Positions 22,083 through 32,814 are shown, counted from the first letter of the stretch. The stretch is DNA of 64,000 bases from Massospora cicadina (GCA_022478985.1 JAKSZP010009238.1:124001-188000), one strand, 5' to 3'. Program-made: numbers and translations. Notes: a model not told the origin generated them from the sequence alone.

Positions 22083-22101
22083 ATGGTGCTCACTACAGGG
22101 G
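22083..22101 (+). promoter_or_regulatory. tRNA-type primer-binding site of E
   Basis: TGGTGCTCACTACAGGGGG is the same as the site of D (minus strand of 57050-57032) at 18 of 19 positions. It marks the end of the 5' LTR (…ATAACA) one base upstream. Confidence 0.8.
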
Positions 22102-22200
22102 GCCCATTAATCAATCACAAAAACAATAGAATTTCTTAGTCACCCACCATGTCACATCTGGCTTGCTTTGACAAGGGTCTTTCTCAACACGCTGCACCAG

Positions 22201-23260
22201 TTAATTCGTGGAACTCAAGCATGCCCTGGATGCTGTGCTCCAATAGAAGGAGGAGCTTCTGCAGGAAGTTTGTATTGATAAGCTGACTCCATTTGATTGT
22301 GATGGGAACATCCATGGTTTCTTTAAGCAATTTGAGTTTGCAATGGAAAGTGCTTCAAATCGCCATAAAGCAAAATTGTTAATATCCACCTTGGATGTTG
22401 AAAGCGATGACCAAGTTACTTGATATCTTCCAAACAGTTGCATTACCTATCAAGAAGTGAATTACACTGTGCTGCAGTTGTTTGGAGGGACTGCAAAGAT
22501 ATTGCAGCAGAAGGAAGAGTTCTTGACCATTGAGTTTCAGCTTAATGAGAGCCTCACTGAGTTTGCTGATCAATTTACAGTGGAAGCCCATGTGTTACTT
22601 GGGGCAGGTGTTTTAGCTGAAGCTGATGTGTGCATTGCAATGACTTCCAAAGTGAAGCCATACCAGGAGCTCATAATGTCCTGTCTCTATATTTTGAGGA
22701 CAACGTAAATTTGCTCAAAATCGTTCAAATTGTACGCCATCTATCCACTATCTTTAAGTTGCCCAATATAGAGCGGAAACCTACTGTCTCCGCTGCTGGA
22801 CTTTCTTATTTGGGGGGAAAATCCAGTCTTGTTCAGTGTCCATTTAGTAACCCCTGGCCTTATTATCACTACATGCCTCACTCCCAACCGAGTTGACATC
22901 AGCAGTTCAACTATCAGAAGGGACTGGTTACACCGCTTGACCTCAGTCCAACTTTTGGTGTGGCCCACCTTACAACAATCAAGGCCGCAGGTTCTATAGG
23001 TTCAATTGTTTTGAGTGCGTTCACTCTGGGCACCTGGCAAGAGGTTGCCCCAATTTTCAGGTCCATTACTTATGCAGAAAAAGTACTATCAGAAAAAAGT
23101 TGGAGCAGAGTAAAGATGGGACTCTATACCTCCGCTATTCTAACCTCAAACGTCCCACCTGAACCTATCCATGTACATTCAGCGGAAGTTCCTCAGTATG
23201 ATGATGCAACCTATATCAGCAGCCAGTTGAAGGGGTGAATGTACTAACACAAGTGCAAAT
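22201..23260 (+). pseudogene. Gag of E with CCHC zinc knuckle
   Basis: Capsid-type sequence runs from about 22300 to 22700; the frame at 22457-22708 contains FQLNESLTEFADQFTVEAHV, typical of the retrotransposon capsid domain. Bases 23007-23048 encode CFECVHSGHLARGC, a C-x2-C-x4-H-x4-C knuckle for RNA binding. Two or more frameshifts separate capsid from knuckle. No collagen-like segment was seen. Confidence 0.75.
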
Positions 23261-23519
23261 CAAGGACATGGAGGAAGAAGGACCTTGGGAGCAAACTAAG
23301 CCTTATACCTGTCAAATGTTTAACCAAATTTCTACAGGTGAACTGGATCCGTCCACTGATGCACCTCTCTTAAAATTGGTAAACGCTGCCCACCCTGTGG
23401 ACGCTATTGTGAAAAAATACCCTAAAGTCAGGAAGGTATTTTGAGATTTTCTGGGAAAAAGACCCATTAAATGTCCACGTTTTAAACAAACAGAATTCAT
23501 CCTATTCTGAGTGTACATA

Positions 23520-25000
23520 CTGTGACATTGTCATAGCAAAAACCCGAGTCTGTGATATAAAGATACAGGCGCTCCAGTAACATAGTGTCCACCAAGTTGG
23601 TGGTGAAGAAGGCATTAAATATTGATGTGGAACATTATTTGGTGTATGGAACTGCGGGCAAAGAAAGCATGTCTCTGAAGGAGCATACAGCGCACTACCC
23701 TTGTGGTTTGGGTTGATTGTCATTATAGCTGTTGAGTTTTCAGCCAATGGTGCAAGCTAAAATATTTTCAATGAAAATGAGGATATAAACTCGCTTTTTA
23801 ATTAAAACTCCTGCTCATAATTGGGAAGTAGACTCTTTAATAATCCTTGATAATAGCCAAGTAACTCCAGTATGCTCACTGTTCTTAAGTCTACTGGCAC
23901 CAACAAATGTGAGACCTTCTGTCTTTGTACAAAATTAGGAAATTATTTCTCTATAATTGGGACTACTTCTCCAGCAGGCAACTATTTACTTCTCTTTGGG
24001 AAGAATAAACACACACAACTATCTAATATAGATATAACGGCAACAGATACAAATATCAGACAGATGACAGATGGATAACAATAATTAATAACTAAGCGAC
24101 AGTAGTTATTAATGATCAATTTTTAATGGAAAATGATAATTGATTGATGTTTTAATAATCAGCCAGGCGCTGGTATTATATACCTCTCGGGCATCTCCTG
24201 GTTGAACTCATCTATTAGATGAGTTCATTCATATTATGCCAATCCTCTGCTGGTCATGGCAATAATTATGAAAAATCCCCAAGTCAATTTGGCCCATGAA
24301 TTGACTAAAGATAATCATTTCAGCCCAATTGAAGGCAATTTTACTCTCATAATTGGGACGACTTTGGGTTTTATACTCAACATCAAAATCTTCCCGATTA
24401 GAGCTACATCATAACTAGATGTCTAACAATAAATGGGGAATAAAACATATTTATCATAAGATGATGCACCCCAATTCGGGATGTTGGCAGGCCTCTCAAT
24501 AGCACTAAGTATGCCCATAATCGGGACATCTATGTTTAAGTGCTTAAATATCAATTTCACAATTGAACCCAACTTCCACCTTAGTGCATTAAAATTAGTG
24601 CACTAATTTAGAAGGTGCAATTTAGTTAATGCTGTGGGACCACTTTGCACCCAAGTGGACCCATAATTGGCCATAATATGATTTTATCATAGCTATTATT
24701 AGCTACAATAATTGGGATGATTTAAATAGAATTGAGGTGGTTTTGGAAGGAATTTAGTTATGCAGACAAATTGGGAAAGATCAAAGGATCCATCAATGGG
24801 ATTAATATATTAGTATTGATGGTTTTCTCAAAGGGTTTATTTTTGAGTCAACCATCAAAATCTAATAATAGCCCCAGTGATAGTGCTACCAAACAATAAC
24901 TATGACCTGTTACTTGGAACTGCTTTTATGTAACACTTTGGGGATGTTATTAATATGACATCAGAGACCTTCAAAATTCTGGGGCAGAAGATCCCAATCT
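23520..25000 (+). pseudogene. Protease of E, split by an insert
   Basis: The first part (about 23590-23700) reads VVKKALNIDVEHYLVYGTAG, as in the middle of related proteases. The last part (about 24868-24930) reads APVIVLPNNNYDLLLGTAFM, the conserved end. Between them about 1.1 kb of AT-rich DNA intervenes. The catalytic Asp motif is not intact. Confidence 0.6.
23757..24865 (+). repeat. AT-rich insert in the E protease, possibly a solo LTR
   Basis: The insert separates two protease halves. It has TATA-like TATTATATAC (24173-24182) and a recurring motif close to TAATTGGGA (about 23818, 23957, 24351, 24526, 24713). No open frame of note. The boundaries are approximate and no clear TG…CA ends or target duplication were found. 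Confidence 0.4.
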
Positions 25001-25039
25001 ACTTCACTTCCTAGCAGAATGCTGAAGGATCCAGTGCAC

Positions 25040-26390
25040 ATGGGTCATATATTAACCTTGTATATGGTGATGGGGTGATTTTAGTTCATTACCATCAACT
25101 AAAGAGCAAGACCTGGGCCCTTCCCCATCTAATATACGAATATCAAGGGCTACTGCTTAGAGCTGCTTGCTCTATATCTATCCCCTCTGGACACCAAATA
25201 ATCATAAGCACTGAGTTAGAGGTGGAAGTGCCTACTGGGCTTTATGTGAAGTCATTGAGCCCTATCAGCAATTGTGGCTTGAGCCCCATGTGGCACCAGG
25301 CATTATACACATGGGGCATTGGGAGATCAAGGTCTTTGTAGAAAATCTTCAGAATGGACCAATGCACATCTGCCGGCACCACATAGTGGCATATTTACAT
25401 CTATCCCAGTTGAGGAGGTCCTCCATGTTCATGAGTTTGGTCACAGTATAAACTTGAACTGCCCATCAAACCGCATCTTGGCGTAATGGCAGCTGTACCA
25501 CGTTAAAATTTAATGGGGTTAATGGAATACCAGAAAGATCAAATAAAAACCTTATTTCAAAAATACAAAGAGCTCTTTGCTGTTGATGGTCATGATTTAG
25601 GGTGTGCATGGGGAGTGATCCATTAAGTGGACACTGGGGATCATCTGACCATCAGATCTTGGCTGATCCGCTGGCCTAGAACAGCTGAGGAAGTAGCAAC
25701 CAAGGAGATCAAAAAGCTACTCAAACAAGGAATGCTCTAACCATCAAATAGTCTATGGCCTTTGCCTGTTCTGATTGTAATAAAGAAGGATGGCACCAAA
25801 TGCATAGTAATAGATTACCGGAAGCTCAATAGTATCACCAAGAAGGACTCATACCCCTTGCCACAGAATGATGATGCTTTGGATCAGTTAGGGGGATCTC
25901 GTTACTTCTCCATGATGGATTTTGATTTCTGGTTATTGGCAAACTGAGTTTCCCATGGTAAAACAGGAGAAATGAACCATAACTACATCCAAGGGGCTTT
26001 TTCAACAACCTATATGCCTCAAGGGTTGTGTAACGCCCCAGCTATGTTCCAACGAGCGATAAACGCTATCCTAGGTGATCTTAAGTTGTCCTGTGTCCTC
26101 ATGTACCTCAATGACATCAACATATTCTTCAGTACGTTTCTGAACATCTTAACCATTTGGAGGAGGTATTCCGCCTCTAGCTGAGGTCAACATCAATATC
26201 AAACCCTGAAAATTTCACTTTTTCAAGGATTAGCTGGAGTACCTAAGCTTCTTGGTCAATGCAACAGGATTGAGACCTCAACCAGCCAAAGTGGAGGCTA
26301 TCCATAAGATGACTACACAAACAGTAAGCGGGACACTCAGGTATTCTTTGGGATGGTCAGCTACTACCGCCGCTTTATACCCAACTTTAG
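25040..26390 (+). pseudogene. Reverse transcriptase of E
   Basis: The frame 25075-25341 is the linker after protease. From 25560: FQKYKELFAV, then PVLIVIKKDGTKCIVIDYRK (about 25765-25825, the K-K-D-G…D-Y motif), FSMMDFD in place of the first catalytic Asp motif, AFSTTYMPQGLCNAPAMFQR (about 25995-26055) and VLMYLNDINIF, where the YLDD box reads YLND. The second catalytic Asp pair is thus altered. Stops and shifts occur at 25740, 25945 and beyond. Confidence 0.8.
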
Positions 26391-26960
26391 TTGTATTGGA
26401 GGACAGCTATTCAAGCTATTAAAAAATTAATGACATGTTCAAATGGACGGAACTCTGTCAACACTTTTGACACACTATGGATGGCATTAATGAATGCAAC
26501 AGTGCTCTGCTACCCAAATTTTGATAAAGAGTTTATTGTTCAGATGGATTCATCTCTTTCCACCTTTGGTGCAGTTTTATCACAAAAAGATGATGAGGGG
26601 GAGGATCATCCAGTTGCATACTTCAGTCAAAGTTTGAATTGCTATGAACGCAATTTAACTGTGACCAAGCAGGAGTGCTTAGCGGTGATTTACTCATACA
26701 AGTAATCTAGGGTATATTTGCATGAGATAAAGTTTAATGTATTAATGGACCATATATCATTACGCTGGTTGCATAAAACCTTAGATAGCCTGAGGGGCAT
26801 CTAGACTGATGGGCTCTTAAGCTGCAGGCTTACAACTTTGAAATCCTTCACTGACCCAGAGCAAATCACCAAAATGCCAATTGCTTATCAAGATTGCAAA
26901 CCATTGCTGTTACGGCAGATCTGAGTGATATAATGTTTAATAAAATGCTCAGCGGAAAGT
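26391..26960 (+). pseudogene. RNase H of E
   Basis: The frame at 26430-26705 contains VQMDSSLSTFGAVLSQKDDE, where the first catalytic Asp is kept, and ERNLTVTKQECLAVIYSYK, with the catalytic Glu. LMDHISLRWL follows at about 26740 with the third Asp, in a frame past one stop. Beyond 26800 the domain decays. Confidence 0.75.
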
Positions 26961-27059
26961 ATGACAATGAACCGCCACAAGTGATAAAGGTATTAGATGA
27001 GTAAGAACCAATACGTTCCAAGGAACAAAGAATTATATAAATGGACAGGGGACACTACC

Positions 27060-27300
27060 ATGAATATCCAAGACCTTCCACACGCCCAAATATTATATGA
27101 GTGCGCACCAAGCAGTTGGACATGATGGAGTACGCAAGACCCTAGAAATGTTGCAACCGTGGCACTACTGGAAAAGCATGCAATTTGATGCGCCCAATGA
27201 TCTCATGTTGCCACCAGTGCTAAGTAGAGATGCCATTCTGCCGTAAGTCTTCATATCAGTTGGTGAAACCTCACTTTTCTTGGCACACAGTTTCTATTGA
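27060..27300 (+). pseudogene. Integrase zinc region of E
   Basis: Around 27095-27190 the sequence encodes YYMSAHQAVGHDGVRKTLEM and LQPWHYWKSM, the H-x3-H… part of the integrase zinc-binding region. The C-C pair is only partly traceable and no catalytic core follows. The element seems truncated here. Confidence 0.65.
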
Positions 27301-28140
27301 TGTGGTGGGGCAGTATGGGAGTGCCTTGGCCGCCCAGGATGGGGGCAGGACTCACTGGGGCACACCACAGGCCCTGGGGTTAAGGTGAAGTCGTTGGTCT
27401 GCTGTGTTGGTGGTTTGGACGCAGACTCCAACAGGGTTGGTATGCCTATGATGGCGAAACGGCAAAGGGTCAACCAGTCTTCATACTGGTTAGCCTGGTA
27501 CACTAGTGGAGCCCACGATCAATTTTGCAACACTTGGGTCATTACATCCAGCTCAACTCTGGTAATTTGGGACCCTGATGAGGCTTGCCAACCCTAGCAA
27601 AATCATCGTCAATCTCAGTTGAGGCTTGAAGGGGCTATTTATGATTTGACCTTAATTTTGGTGAAGCCTCAACTTTATGTTACAATATTAATTACTCTAA
27701 TTGATGTCAATTTTACTATTAATACTATTGTCATTAATTTATTATTACTAATTGATATTTAATTGGGGTTAAAGCTCAATGTTATTATAATTTATCTACT
27801 GATGAACTTATTGGGGTTAATGCCTTAAATCACTATTACTCTTATTCTTCAACAACTAAGCAATATCCCACAATAACGTCAAGTTTACAGACTAACAAAC
27901 TGGATAAATCTCCCCATTAGTGGTCCATTGGACAATGATAGGGAAGAATTCCTGAGCTGAGTTGTTATTCATCTTAATATTAAGCTTGCGGATGTATTCA
28001 GTGCTTAACTCCTCTAATTATCCTAAAAACCACCTTAAGCCACATATTATGCCTTATCACCTATTGTCTTCCTATTAAAAGATAATGGAAACCACTTAAC
28101 TATGTTACCTTTATTTTATTTCATCCAGCCTTCAACAAGG
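27301..28140 (+). other. Unassigned: GC-rich patch then AT-rich DNA
   Basis: 27301-27600 is clearly richer in G+C than its surroundings, and both strands are open for about 70 codons (27294-27503 minus, 27385-27597 plus). No motif was recognised. 27600-28140 is AT-rich with poly-AT runs and no coding signal. It may hold the lost 3' part of E or an LTR. Confidence 0.4.
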
Positions 28141-28559
28141 AATCCTGTTCTACTCCAACTCTGAACCTGGACTATGTCATTGCCTCCTGCATTCCTGAAT
28201 CTTCTTCCACCCTCACATATGTTTTTGCCTATTACCCATCACATTCCTGACTTTCCTTTAGTACTTTAAATAGTACTTACCTTTTTCATAAAGAAGTATT
28301 TTTACAACGTATATTTAAATTAGTTTAAAGTCCAATTCTCTAGGACTAAAATATTTCCAGACCACTGATAACTGCTAAGAACTGTGAAAGTCTAGAGAAG
28401 GTTAAGTTTTAACCCAAGTTGTCCTGTCTGGCACCTCCAAGTAGCCAATCATTTACCCTCAGCTTGTTGCTAAGAGAGAGCAAAGCCAAAAAGCATTTAC
28501 CAAGGTAATGCATATTTTCTTATTATTCAAGCCCCAGCACTTAATACAATAGTCCCTAC

Positions 28560-29144
28560 GGGTCCTGTTGTCAGTTAATTTATAGCTTTTGTTTTTCATA
28601 AACAAAACTTTGCGTGAAAAAGTCAATTAAAAAATTTTAGCTATCTGTTAGCAATGTTCTATCCAGGTGCCATGTTTCTTTCTTTGTAACAACTGGGCCA
28701 TAGTAGTCATACTTACTACATTTTTATTATCCCTACTTGAATAGGGATATTGTTATGGTGGTCACCTGGTGTTGGCCCCCATTTTGGATGCCTTGTAGAA
28801 TCATGATATGGCTCTGCTCATTGAGGTGTTTCCTGTCCAGTGTGCTAATTTTTGCACCCCTTCCACGCGTTTGACCCCCATGTTCACAGAGAAGATTTTA
28901 GCCCTCCTGGGTGCCTAAGGAAATAACTTCTGCGGATTCCACGACTTCTACTCTTACAAAATTGTGGTTACTGGTAGGTATGCTAGTAATGATGACTGCT
29001 GATTGTTGTCCATCAGGTGTTCCCTCCCAATGAAGTATCAAGTCATATGGACAGTAATAACTCCGGCATTCTAGCTTATGTTATGAGTGTCCACTCACCC
29101 AGACTGGTAGGCTACATTTAACTTTATTAGACGGTTCCATGACA
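28560..29144 (+). repeat. LTR relic of the K/E1 family
   Basis: Bases 29030-29144 match the end of the E1 LTR: ATCAAGTCATATGGACAGTAAT against ATCAAGTCATTTGGTTGGCAAT, then CACCCAGACTGGTAGGCT, ending CCATGACA at 29144. Upstream, 28740-28800 recalls the start of the LTR membrane frame. It is followed by CCAGGCC rather than a primer site, so it is a solo or truncated LTR. The left end is not resolved. Confidence 0.55.
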
Positions 29145-29474
29145 CCAGGCCTGAGGTAGTCAATATGGTCATCAGACAATCAGTTTAGCATCTCTGACAC
29201 CAAAGTGGGATTTTCTCAAGTTAGATAAAAAAAATTGTCTTCATCCTGTTTGATATTACTTTCACTCTTTTTGACTAGTTATAGTAGTTCTTCTTTTCTA
29301 AACATTGAGTTGTTCTAAATCTCAAATTTCTCAAGAAATCTCAGTGCTTAGGTAGGATGTAATTTTAGCAGGTAGCTTATCCTAAGTGGTAGAGTTGGGC
29401 TGTAATGTATTGGCAGTGATTTAATTCTTGCTCCATTTGATTTACCATTGATCATTTAGAAAGTTCACAGGTAT

Positions 29475-30394
29475 TTAAAATTTGAATGCTTGACCCAACA
29501 GTAACATACAGAAATACTTGTGGTCATAGATAACAGCATCTATAGATTGTACTTTGTCAGCAATCTCAAAAGGTATGTCAAAGACTTGGCTGCAGAAGTA
29601 TTGATGAGAACCTCCAGCCATCAAGAAGACAAGGTCACTTTTGAGTATATCTTCATAGCCAATGTTGAGAATAAATTTCTTAGTGTTAATTTTGACAGAA
29701 GGCTTGGAATCGATATGATTGGAAGGTATACCAAAGAGGGATCCTTGGGTGCAGGGTGCTCCGTGGCTGGTAAAAAGGGTTTTGATTTTTAGGTGATATT
29801 TTGGAGTCAATTAAGGCCAATAGTTTTATGTAAATCTTTGGCATAGGGAAGTGTTCAAAATTCACAAGTCACTGAGGGACACAGGAATAATGGTGTTCTT
29901 CAAGATTTTGTTAGTGGAATCTAGTACTAAAAAAAAAGATTTTGTTAGTGGAAAAACTTTTAAGTCAATAAAGGAGAACTCATTTAATAGCTGACTGCTG
30001 AGGAAGCTTGATGGGATATTATGGAGGTAAAGCCTTCTGAACTTGCTTGCTGGGTTGGGTTTGTGCAATAGGAATAGTTGAAACCTGTCTCTGAATGGTG
30101 TGGGTTTGGGGATAAGGATTCTCTTTCATTTCATTTTGAAGTTTTGTAAAAAACAAGGTAAGGGTAGCTACTGGTTATTTGATTGGGTTTGGGAGTTTTC
30201 AACATACTTTTCAATAGGTACTCCTTGTGGGTTGTGTTTTTTTGGTTTATTTTGGTTCAGTAGGTTATCAATTATAATCTTCTTCAGAAACTCAGAAGTT
30301 GGAATAAAATTTATCATTTCTTATTTCTTTTATTTCTCAGCAACATACTCTTCCAAAAGTGAATTTAATTGATAGGTCCATCCAGTGGACCTTG
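29475..30394 (-). pseudogene. Element J, left part: end of Gag and protease
   Basis: The minus frame 29810-29475 ends AVIYDHKYFCMLLLGQAFKF and is protease-like (compare NTCYNLLLG in F and YDLLLG in E). The active-site D-T-G is not seen. To the right (29862-30394) decayed frames are consistent with the end of Gag. Element B is inserted at 30394/36358, and the rest of J Gag lies at 36358-37250. The part of J beyond 29475 (RT onward) is missing. Confidence 0.55.
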
Positions 30395-31217
30395 TGACAG
30401 TTGAGGTCTATCCTCAGCATCACATTGCCCTGATCTTTGGTAAGACAGGGCAGGCTGTGTCTGTATGTATGGAGGAGGAGGGGGCGTTGGTTCTGGCAAG
30501 GACGCCTAAGGGGCCGGAGCTTGGAGTAGGCCAAGGAGCAAGATGGGCGTCCAAGTCAGAACAAAACGGAAAACGAGTAAAATGGGTAGTTTTGAGATTT
30601 GATTTGGATTTGAATTGAGAATGGAATGAAATGGGTGCTTGGGAGTTTCGCGGTTCAATTGGGATTTGAAATGGAACTGGCGCGGAACTGTTGAGGATTG
30701 GAACTGGCATGGAATCATTGAGTAAAGATTCCGCGATCCTGCTGTAAAGTTTACACCAAACATCATTCAAGTTGGCACCATAAGCTTATATTATATTTTA
30801 TTTTAGCTTTTAGCATGTGTATATAGGGAAGGAACTGGGAGCTGGAGGCTCCTCAGTTCTGTTTTCTATCAACTTGGCTAAATATTAAATAAAAGAACCT
30901 AAAATTCATATATTTATAATTTGGGTTTATTTTAAAGATATTGCCTAACTGCAGCCATGTTTGGCTTAAATCAACAAGAATTGGACTTTGAGAGTGAGCT
31001 TGGGAGGGCTATTGCCTCCCTCTATACCTTGTCTTGGAGTCAAGGCATGTTGCTGGGGTTAAGTATACTTGCAACTGTCTTCCAGGGGTGCTTGTCCAAT
31101 CTTGTAGCGCGCGCACCAGGAGAGTAGTATCAGGAGTCCTGTCAGCCCTATGGTCTTTAACATGGATCCTGTTGCCCAACTCATTCGTGGCTCATTGGAA
31201 GGAGCCAGTGCGTTACA
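30395..31217 (+). repeat. 5' LTR of B
   Basis: TGACAGTTGAGG to GCGTTACA. TATATA is at 30820-30825, the presumed RNA start at 30855, and the Gag ATG at 30957, all inside the LTR. Compared with the 3' LTR it lacks one G in a G run at 31085-31088, which shifts the Gag frame in the LTR. Confidence 0.9.
30820..30864 (+). promoter_or_regulatory. TATA box and self-primer start of B
   Basis: TATATA at 30820-30825 precedes AGTTCTGTTT (30855-30864) by 35 bases. AGTTCTGTTT is the exact complement of AAACAGAACT at 31220-31229, just after the LTR. The 3' LTR has the same pair of signals (start at 35994). This supports 30855 as the RNA 5' end used for self-priming. Confidence 0.75.
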
Positions 31218-31645
31218 TTAAACAGAACTCATTTACTTTCCTGTCGTTGTGGTGGCAAGCAAAAGAGGTGCCAGAAGAAGTTGTGTTTCCAATGTGGTAT
31301 AACCATACTGCAACACTCTTGATGGTGATATTCTCCACCGCCTTTTTGCTTCATGAATTATACCGGGTTTTAGAGTGTGTGTCCCAGGATGGTGGGAAAG
31401 TGGTAGGGCCTGGGAAGGACAAAGGAAGAATTCCCACGGTTTTAAAATCGGAAGACTTGGAACTGATCCACCAGACGTTTAGCCGGGTTCAGTTTCAGGG
31501 ACGTTTGACAAAGGCAGCGGGTGGAGAGGATTCGTTTGCCTTGCAGTTAAGTCAGGTTCTGTTGGCACTTCCAGTAAAGCAGTCAAACTGGGTGCGAGAA
31601 CTTTTAGAAGAGCAGTCAGGGTTACCGTATTGGTGGAGGAATGTC
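30957..31645 (+). pseudogene. LTR-initiated membrane Gag N-terminus of B (frameshifted)
   Basis: The ATG at 30957 opens MFGLNQQELDFESELGRAIA, then a first hydrophobic segment (MLLGLSILATVFQG). After the one-base deletion at about 31088 the frame continues at 31089-31640 with VLSALWSLTWILLP, crosses the LTR end at 31217, and has NSFTFLSLWWQAKEVPEEVV and a third helix TATLLMVIFSTAFLL (about 31310-31355). Then comes a soluble stretch with SEDLELIHQTFSRVQF. The 3' LTR copy has the undamaged G run. A second shift at about 31630 joins it to the capsid-like part. Element C encodes the same protein in diverged DNA. Confidence 0.75.
31220..31229 (+). promoter_or_regulatory. Self-priming primer-binding site of B
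   Basis: AAACAGAACT begins two bases after the LTR end TTACA and is complementary to 30855-30864 (10 of 10). In the Gag frame these bases encode part of the sequence IKQNS, so the site is also coding. Confidence 0.75.
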
Positions 31646-32814
31646 TGGATTGGATTGACCGTGCAGCATGTCCAGATGAGGCGCAGGATTCGGCCTGGGC
31701 GGCGTTACTGCAGTGTGGTCAAGGGAAGAAGTCAGTGGAGGAGTATGGCCAGATGTTCCGCGCATTGGCAAGAGCAGCAAAGGCACCTGAGTCTCAGCTT
31801 CCGCGCATGTTTCGCCAAAACTTGCAAGCTGATTTATTATTGGCAATGGCGGCGGTGAAACCTGCAGCGACGTTGGAGGAAGAGGTGGGTTTAGCCTTGC
31901 AGGTAGAGCGACAGTTGAGTTTGGTACGGGCCCGTCAGGAATTTGTGCGACCCCCAGGGGGATTCCGAGGACAGAGTGGTGGAAGAAGGGCAGGTTCAGA
32001 GCCCATACATGGTTCTAAGGGGTTTAGCTATGTGGAGGAAGGAAAGAAGAGTCAAGGAAATCCTGAGGGTATGGTTGAGGTGCGGGAGACAGGGATTCCC
32101 ATCGAGATTACCGCTCAGGATCCTGAGGCTCAGAATAAGAAGGCTCCTTATAATTTTTGCAAGAAGCCAGTGAATCCGGTGCCTCAAAATAAACCGCTTA
32201 CTTCATCTTATCCTTATCTGATTTTGCCCGTCAATGTGCTTGTGGGGGATGAAGGAAGGGATTGCGGTGAAGTTCTAGCTTTGATTGACACCGGAGCTGG
32301 GGAAAATTATGTTGAGGAGAAGTGGGCAAGAAGCCATGGATTGTCATTACAGAAGGATGGATGGGTGACGTTGGCAGACGCCTCCAAAAAAACGGCGGTA
32401 TGGCGAGTGCAGGCCAAGGTCCTGTTGAGGCAAGGCCCGGAGGTATTCAGGGAGGAGTTTCACGCCGTAGCTCACCTGCCACATTTGGTGGTGCTGGGGA
32501 TGAGATGGTGGCACCATTTCTGCCCACAGTTTGATATGAAGAGAGAGAGGGTTCTGTTGTCGCCTAGAGGTCAGGGGACGTGTGAATGGACGTTTCAGTC
32601 CCAAGGTTCGTTGGTGAAGCACATGGGTGGAATCACCTCAAGTGTGCCAGTGGAAGGATTGCCGAGGGAGTATCAGGATTTTGCGGAGGTGTTTGAGCCT
32701 AAAGGTGATGCGCCTTTTTCGCCTACAGGGGATTTTGCATTTGGATTCCGGTTCAAGGAAGGCTCTGAGTTACCAAAGGGCTGTCCAGTCTATCCGTTGA
32801 ATCCACGGGCCTGA
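31630..32814 (+). CDS. Gag capsid-like region and protease of B
   Basis: A 394-codon open frame. The first 110 residues (WAALLQCGQGKKSVEEYGQM… then EEVGLALQVERQLSLV) are the capsid-type Gag domain (retrotransposon Gag family). A low-complexity linker follows, without a CCHC knuckle. Residues about 205-320 are the protease: VLALIDTGAGENYVEEKW (D-T-G-A) and HLPHLVVLGMRWW at its end. The last 50 residues (DFAEVFEPKGDAPFSPTGDF) start the reverse transcriptase region. It stops at TGA 32812-32814; the expected codon is probably CGA. Confidence 0.88.
   Translation: MVEECLDWIDRAACPDEAQDSAWAALLQCGQGKKSVEEYGQMFRALARAAKAPESQLPRMFRQNLQADLLLAMAAVKPAATLEEEVGLALQVERQLSLVRARQEFVRPPGGFRGQSGGRRAGSEPIHGSKGFSYVEEGKKSQGNPEGMVEVRETGIPIEITAQDPEAQNKKAPYNFCKKPVNPVPQNKPLTSSYPYLILPVNVLVGDEGRDCGEVLALIDTGAGENYVEEKWARSHGLSLQKDGWVTLADASKKTAVWRVQAKVLLRQGPEVFREEFHAVAHLPHLVVLGMRWWHHFCPQFDMKRERVLLSPRGQGTCEWTFQSQGSLVKHMGGITSSVPVEGLPREYQDFAEVFEPKGDAPFSPTGDFAFGFRFKEGSELPKGCPVYPLNPRA

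Larger units (their letters stand above)
21541..27300 (+). mobile_element. Element E: degenerate tRNA-primed Ty3/gypsy
   Basis: Plus-strand order: presumed 5' LTR ending at about 22080, primer site 22083-22101, Gag with CCHC knuckle, protease (split by an AT-rich insert at about 23757-24865), reverse transcriptase, RNase H, and the start of integrase at 27060-27200. The left LTR limit is uncertain. No matching 3' LTR was found, and the integrase core is missing, so the 3' end is probably deleted. Every domain is broken by stops. Confidence 0.75.

Noticed and set aside
30337..30770. Long minus-strand frames in the B LTR
   Set aside because: They are present in both LTRs as shadows of GC-rich U3 DNA and have no motif or consistent start.
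30768..30785. TTGGCACCATAAGC as a tRNA primer site for B
   Set aside because: It lies upstream of the TATA box and RNA start, inside the LTR by the repeat comparison. It does not fit a tRNA acceptor end, while 31220-31229 fits self-priming exactly.
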